Below, one piece after another: positions 59,500-64,000 of a stretch of DNA of 64,000 bases (positions are counted from its first letter, which is position 1; each line of letters opens with the position of its first letter). Source of the DNA: Acorus gramineus (taxonomy: Eukaryota > Streptophyta > Magnoliopsida > Acorales > Acoraceae); the NCBI GenBank assembly GCA_030737835.1, contig CM060850.1, positions 7,445,909 through 7,509,908 of the forward strand, given 5' to 3'. Position numbers and translations under genes: made by a program. Under the pieces are notes generated by a model. The model worked only from the letters and a program-made list of their open reading frames with translations. It had not been told where the DNA came from and made no database searches.

Positions 59500-61104
59500 A
59501 TGGCAAATAACGAAGAGGAAAACAACCAATCTGATGACACTGGTCGTGGATTGGAGGATGTGTGGAAGGCGATCGAAGAACAACGCGATTAGATGAGAGA
59601 GACTGCACGATGATAGGTGGCCTGAACCTCAACGCCAATAACAGTAATCCTGAAGGTGATAGGAGACGCGCCGAGGGAATTGTCCAAGGCCGACCTATTG
59701 CTCAGAACATCGTTCGACGTCCCACTCGTTATCAACCTGATGACGAGGAAGACTTGGAGGATGAAGGTGATAGATTTCAAGTATATCATCCGAGAGGGCG
59801 GCGCATGGAACACAATGATTACCAATTGAAGAAGGCTGATATTCCGTACTTCAATGCTAATATGCAGATCAATGATTTTCTCGATTGGATCTCAGAGATT
59901 GAAAGATTCTTTGATATGATTGAGGTCCCATAAGAAAAGATGATCAAATTGGTGGCTTTTCAATTGAAGAGCGGTGCCGCCATTTAGTGGGATCAACTCC
60001 AGAAGACTCGACAGCGACAAGGGAATGTACTTATTCGTTCATGGAGGCGGATGAAACAACTTCTGATGGAGCGATTTCTTCCACCAGATTATGAACAATA
60101 CCTATTCCAACTATATCAGAACTGTTGCCAAGGTAATCGATCGGTATTTGATTATACTGCTGAGTTTTTGAGGCTTTCATGTAGAAATAACATCGCAAAA
60201 ACCGAGGGACAACGTGTGGCCCGTTACCTTAAGGGGTTGAAGCCTTGGATCCGAGATCAGATTGGCTTACACGTAGTGTGGACCGTTGAAGAAGCCAATA
60301 ACATGACGCTGAAGGCAGAACGCATGGACCAGAAAACCGAAAGTTCTTCAAACTTTCGCAGAAGCAACCCAGATTCTATCCCTTCCTCGGACAAAAGAAA
60401 AGGTTTGACATCTCAAACTCCATCCAATTAGACGAGAACTCAAGGAATAGCATGCAAGGGTGCGAACAATGAACCAGGTGGTGTCAGTCAAACAACTTTC
60501 CCAACAAATCGTACTGCACCAAAGAATCCAAATCCTTATGCTAAGCCTGTGCCAGGCAATTGCTATCGGTGTGAAAGGCCAGAACATCGTTCTAATGTAT
60601 GTCCAGAACGCAAGACCGTGAATCTAGTAGAAGAGGGTGACAATGATGATGCAAAAAATGAAGAATTTGATGAAGACCTTACATATGAGGGTGCTGAGTT
60701 CGCGGAGGAAGACGGAGATTGAGTCAGCCTTATCGTACAACAATTGTTTTATTCTCTGAAACACGAGGACTCTAATCAACATCACACTATTTTCAAATCT
60801 TGTTGTACCATCAATAAGAAGGTCTGCGATTTGATTGTAGATAGTGGAAGCTGCGAAAACTTTGTGGCGAAGAAGTTGGTGAATCACATGAAGTTGCCAA
60901 TAGAGAAGCATCATGCCCCTTATTCTAGGTTGGATCAAGAAGGGAATGACGGTGAACGTAACAGAAATTTGTAGAGTTCCTATTTCAATTGAAAAATATT
61001 ATCAAGATGAAGTGCTTTGTGATATGGTGGACATGGATGCTAGCCATGTGTTGTTAGGGAGGCCCTGACAATATGGTGTTGATATCACTTATAGGGGACG
61101 GGAC
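59500..61104 (+). pseudogene. Gypsy gag-protease relic upstream of NLR3
   Basis: Full-length counterpart of 41156-42751. Gag core, CCHC knuckle (60561-60602) and an aspartic protease start with DSGSCENFV (60840) are present. In-frame stops interrupt gag in five places, all shared with the NLR2-side copy, including TAA in EVP-stop-EK and TGA in LLGRP-stop. RT, RNase H and integrase are absent: the protease end runs straight into a purine-rich tract and the LTR-like segment. It may have been a gag-only non-autonomous element or one that lost pol. Confidence 0.85.
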
Positions 61105-62330
61105 TGTAGATACCGTAATTTTGACCGTCCAAAGAGACAAAAATATTTCAAGTACTACTTAGGAATGACCACATTTGGACATCTAATAGAAAACTCACTT
61201 AGAAACTAAAACCGGAAACCCTAGTCCAAACACTTAGGAAAACCTAAGACCTTGACAGGGGTGGCTACTTGAGAGTAGCCACCCCATATTGGGCGGCTGG
61301 TTTCAACTAGCCACCCCCCCCAACCGACCCCAAACCGCCTTCCTGGGATGGGACATAAAGCAGCATGATTGCGACAGATTGTTCCTTTTAGCCGCTCCAT
61401 TTCAGCCGGTTCAACCTTAGTAACCGACCCAAGCCACCGCTTGTCAGAGATGGGACGTTTGACAGGTTATGATGGGGGCGGCTACTTGAGAGTAACCGCC
61501 CCTCACTGGGCGGCTAGTTCCAACTAGCCGCCCCTCACCTTGATACTGTCAGAGAACAAAGATTTAATGGAAGGTCAAATCAAGCACCTTATTATCCATT
61601 TTGATCTATTGTCTAGTGGACACTCCCCTACACCTTTTTTACTTTAAATAGGGGGTCTCCAACCACTTCTTCCATAGAATCAATCCATAACCAATCCATA
61701 ATCAAATACTTTCCAATTCACACTACTTCCCAACCAACACATACACCCCCACCACCACTTCAAACCCCTTGAGAGAGAGAGTCCTATTTGTGAGTAGAAA
61801 AACCCATTTTCCCTCACCAAATCATCCTCCAAATTTACTCTCCAAAACCTTTGTTAAACCTAGTTTAACTTCAGCCAAACACCCAAATCAAACCCTACCC
61901 AGGCTCTGCCCAAATAGAGCCAGACACTAGGCGGCTACCCATAACTAGCCGCCCCCCACCAGGCGGCTAAAACCAACTAGCCGGCCCTCACCCACACCTA
62001 GACTTTCTGAACCTCCTTTAGTCAAGTTCCCAAAGCAGAAGAGAATCCCTATTTTCACCTCTGTGTACGGCATGCACGTGTCTCAGAGCGGAGACCCCAC
62101 AAACTCCCCCATGAAAGCGATCAAATCCAACCTCAACTTTTTTTTGCTTTTTGAGAAAGTAAGTAGCGATCAGAAATAGCTCCTGAATCCTCTTGAGGAC
62201 CTGTCGGCCGCCTCAGCCAGGAACCCCAAAACAAAACCCCACCACTACCCTTCCGAGAGACAGATATGACTGAGTCTGCCAAGGCACGCATCGGATCCGA
62301 ACCTCCGAAGAACCCCCACACACGCCATAA
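61105..62330. mobile_element. LTR-like segment with repeated GGCGGCTA hairpins
   Basis: Begins TGTAGATACC after a purine-rich ATAGGGGACGGGAC, the usual order of polypurine tract and LTR. It does not resemble the LTR at 58954, so it is not the partner 3' LTR; the TGTAGA start is more like the Tat-like LTR at 4645. A TTAAATA box lies at 61643-61649. At least five short inverted-repeat units (GGCGGCTA...TAGCCGCC and variants) lie at 61255-61535 and 61930-61985. The right end is uncertain. Confidence 0.5.
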
Positions 62331-63289
62331 CCATTCCTTTGTTTTTTAATTTAGATGGTCCACCGAAAATTTATTCTCTTCTTTTCTCTGAACAAACAAG
62401 TTTACATTACTGAAAGAAAATCATATTTTCTCACTTCTTCTCTTTCAAGTTTAATTTCCTGAACACACGTATTTCAAATTCACTTTGCTACCTCTTAGAA
62501 ATCTAACAGGGTAAAATTGATCTACACAAAAAACAGAAGTGTCGTGTGATCCGGAGATATACAAGTAAATCATTTCCTAATGGATTGAGGAATTATGTTA
62601 ACTATGTTACTATGAAAAATTTCAAATCACGTTGAACAGTTCAAATTATAGATCAAATTAAGAGTTAAATTGTCAAAAAATTGAAAATTTTTGTTAAATT
62701 TTATTTTAGATATTCCTAAACTTTATTAAAAAATTTGGAGCACTTATATATGTTTAATTAATATTATAAAAAACATTTATTTATGCAAGACATTTATAAG
62801 ATATATATAATAATAAAAATTGAAAAAAACTTTATAAAGTTAGGAAAAATATAAAAAAATCTTGTAAATTTAAGAATGACATTTTGATAATTTTAACATT
62901 TTCGATAGCATACTTCACTTTCAAATAAAAAACATTTCTTATATTGATATTAGTTTTCAAATAGATGATTGTGTGAAAATTTGTAAATATGGTGAGAGAG
63001 AGTTTTAAAATGATAAGAGACATTGTTATTTGTGTCATTTTAGATTATGAGATTGTTAAATGAGATTAATTTTTTTTTGGTAAAATTCTTTAAAGGATTC
63101 ATTTTGGATATTTTTATCTTTAAAAGATTTTTTTAGGTATTTTCCCTAAAAATTATATATATGAGACAAGGTCATTAGCATCTTTGTAAGTTATAAGATT
63201 CATGAATGGGATTTTTTTTTTCTATAGACTTATTAAAAGTGACCGTTTTGGAGATTTTTCATCTTTCGAAGACTTTTTTAGTTATTTTC
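62331..63289. other. AT-rich intergenic DNA
   Basis: No gene seen. Two similar stretches near 63075-63140 and 63235-63295 share a TTTTTTAGTTATTTTCCC-like sequence. Confidence 0.45.
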
Positions 63290-64000
63290 CCATAAAACCC
63301 TTTCAAATTGATTAATAGACAAAAAAACAAAACATGGGCGAGATATGAATCTATTGTTTAATACACAGAACTAAAAAATTGAGCATTAAAATGACATAAA
63401 AATGATTTCTGTGGATTAGGCTCCTTTTTAACATAGGAATCTGGAAAGTTTCTGTTTTCTCAGGTTATTCGAATTCAAATCACATATAAGAGTTCAAATT
63501 ATAGAAAGAATGGAATTTAATCAATTATGATACACCGAAGTTAATTTTGACCCTATCTTGTAATATTGCACTCTTATTAATTAAACACAATTACATAAAA
63601 CCTAATAAAATCATTTATTTTTAAAGAAATAAAAATAATCGAAGCCTTAAAATTGTGTTCCTCAAAACATAAAGAAACGAATAAAACTGTGCGCTTCAAA
63701 CATAGAGAAATGAATGAAATATAACATGAGTACTTGAAATCTGACTAATCTTTTCTACAATTGTCCTCACATACAGCTACCTGAAAACTGAACTCTAGTC
63801 AATCAACATGATTACATAAAATCTAATAAAATGAAACGCATCCAAGGTACAAAACTTACTTATTTCTATAGAAATTCATGAAATGAGAGCCTTAAAATTG
63901 TGTGCTTTAAACATATAGAAATGAATGAAGTAGAACATAAGTACTTGAAGTGTAATTCATCTTATTCACAATTATTTTAATTTTGTCCCTGCCTATAATA
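63290..64000. repeat. NLR-flank segment, then the ~200-bp repeat family
   Basis: 63290-63330 matches 49198-49235. From 63535 the sequence matches 14440-15130 (shared ACACAATTACAT and AAAGAAATAAAAATAATCG) and continues to the window edge. Confidence 0.6.

Noticed and set aside
61105..62330. Treating this as the 3' LTR partner of 58954-59466
   Set aside because: The two segments do not resemble each other in start, promoter region or end.

Overview
The window is nuclear DNA of a flowering plant, most likely a woody eudicot. Genes have short GT-AG introns, the intergenic DNA is AT-rich and full of transposons, and the recognisable families are plant ones: RPM1-type CC-NB-LRR (NLR) resistance genes, a FATA acyl-ACP thioesterase, an ABHD17-like hydrolase and a CTF4/WDHD1 relative. 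No species is claimed. No tRNA, rRNA or CRISPR was seen.

Layout. 1-4644: NLR1 (minus strand, broken by a one-base frameshift) with its flanks. 4645-13032: two Ty3/gypsy elements joined head to head, a Tat-like one on the plus strand (LTR, PBS, gag, protease, RT) and a chromovirus-like one on the minus strand (LTR, PBS, gag); both stop at one scrambled junction near 11416. 13033-17516: TIR elements and repeats. 17517-27225: a 9.7 kb inverted duplication with ~2.37 kb arms. Each arm carries the last FATA exon, and the spacer carries the three preceding FATA exons plus LINE, hAT and PIF-like insertions. 31468-36202: last four exons of an ABHD17-like gene with an intact catalytic triad, its third intron swollen by an intron duplication and a LINE. 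39332-41155: NLR2, missing its 5' half and fused to a retroelement. 44851-47721: two non-autonomous DNA transposons. 51818-53650: a dead CTF4/WDHD1 gene. 55643-58475: NLR3, apparently intact (911 codons). 58954-62330: LTR, PBS and gag-protease remains of the same retroelement family that abuts NLR2.

How the parts relate. NLR1 and NLR3 lie in a duplicated block (1-4644 and 54094-58849) that runs off the left edge. NLR2 and NLR3 share a second duplication that includes the retroelement relic; NLR2 then lost ~2.05 kb covering its CC domain, P-loop, promoter and the element's LTR and PBS, sealed at a 2-bp microhomology. NLR3 is the only copy that looks able to make a full receptor. FATA, ABHD17 and CTF4 each lack upstream exons in this window, so the region looks like a cluster assembled by repeated breakage, duplication and transposition.

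Most notable: the FATA inverted duplication, which would give a long double-stranded RNA if transcribed through; the NLR2/NLR3 deletion that leaves a fused retroelement-NLR reading frame; and the template-switch-like junction between two opposed retrotransposons. Identity figures were judged by eye.
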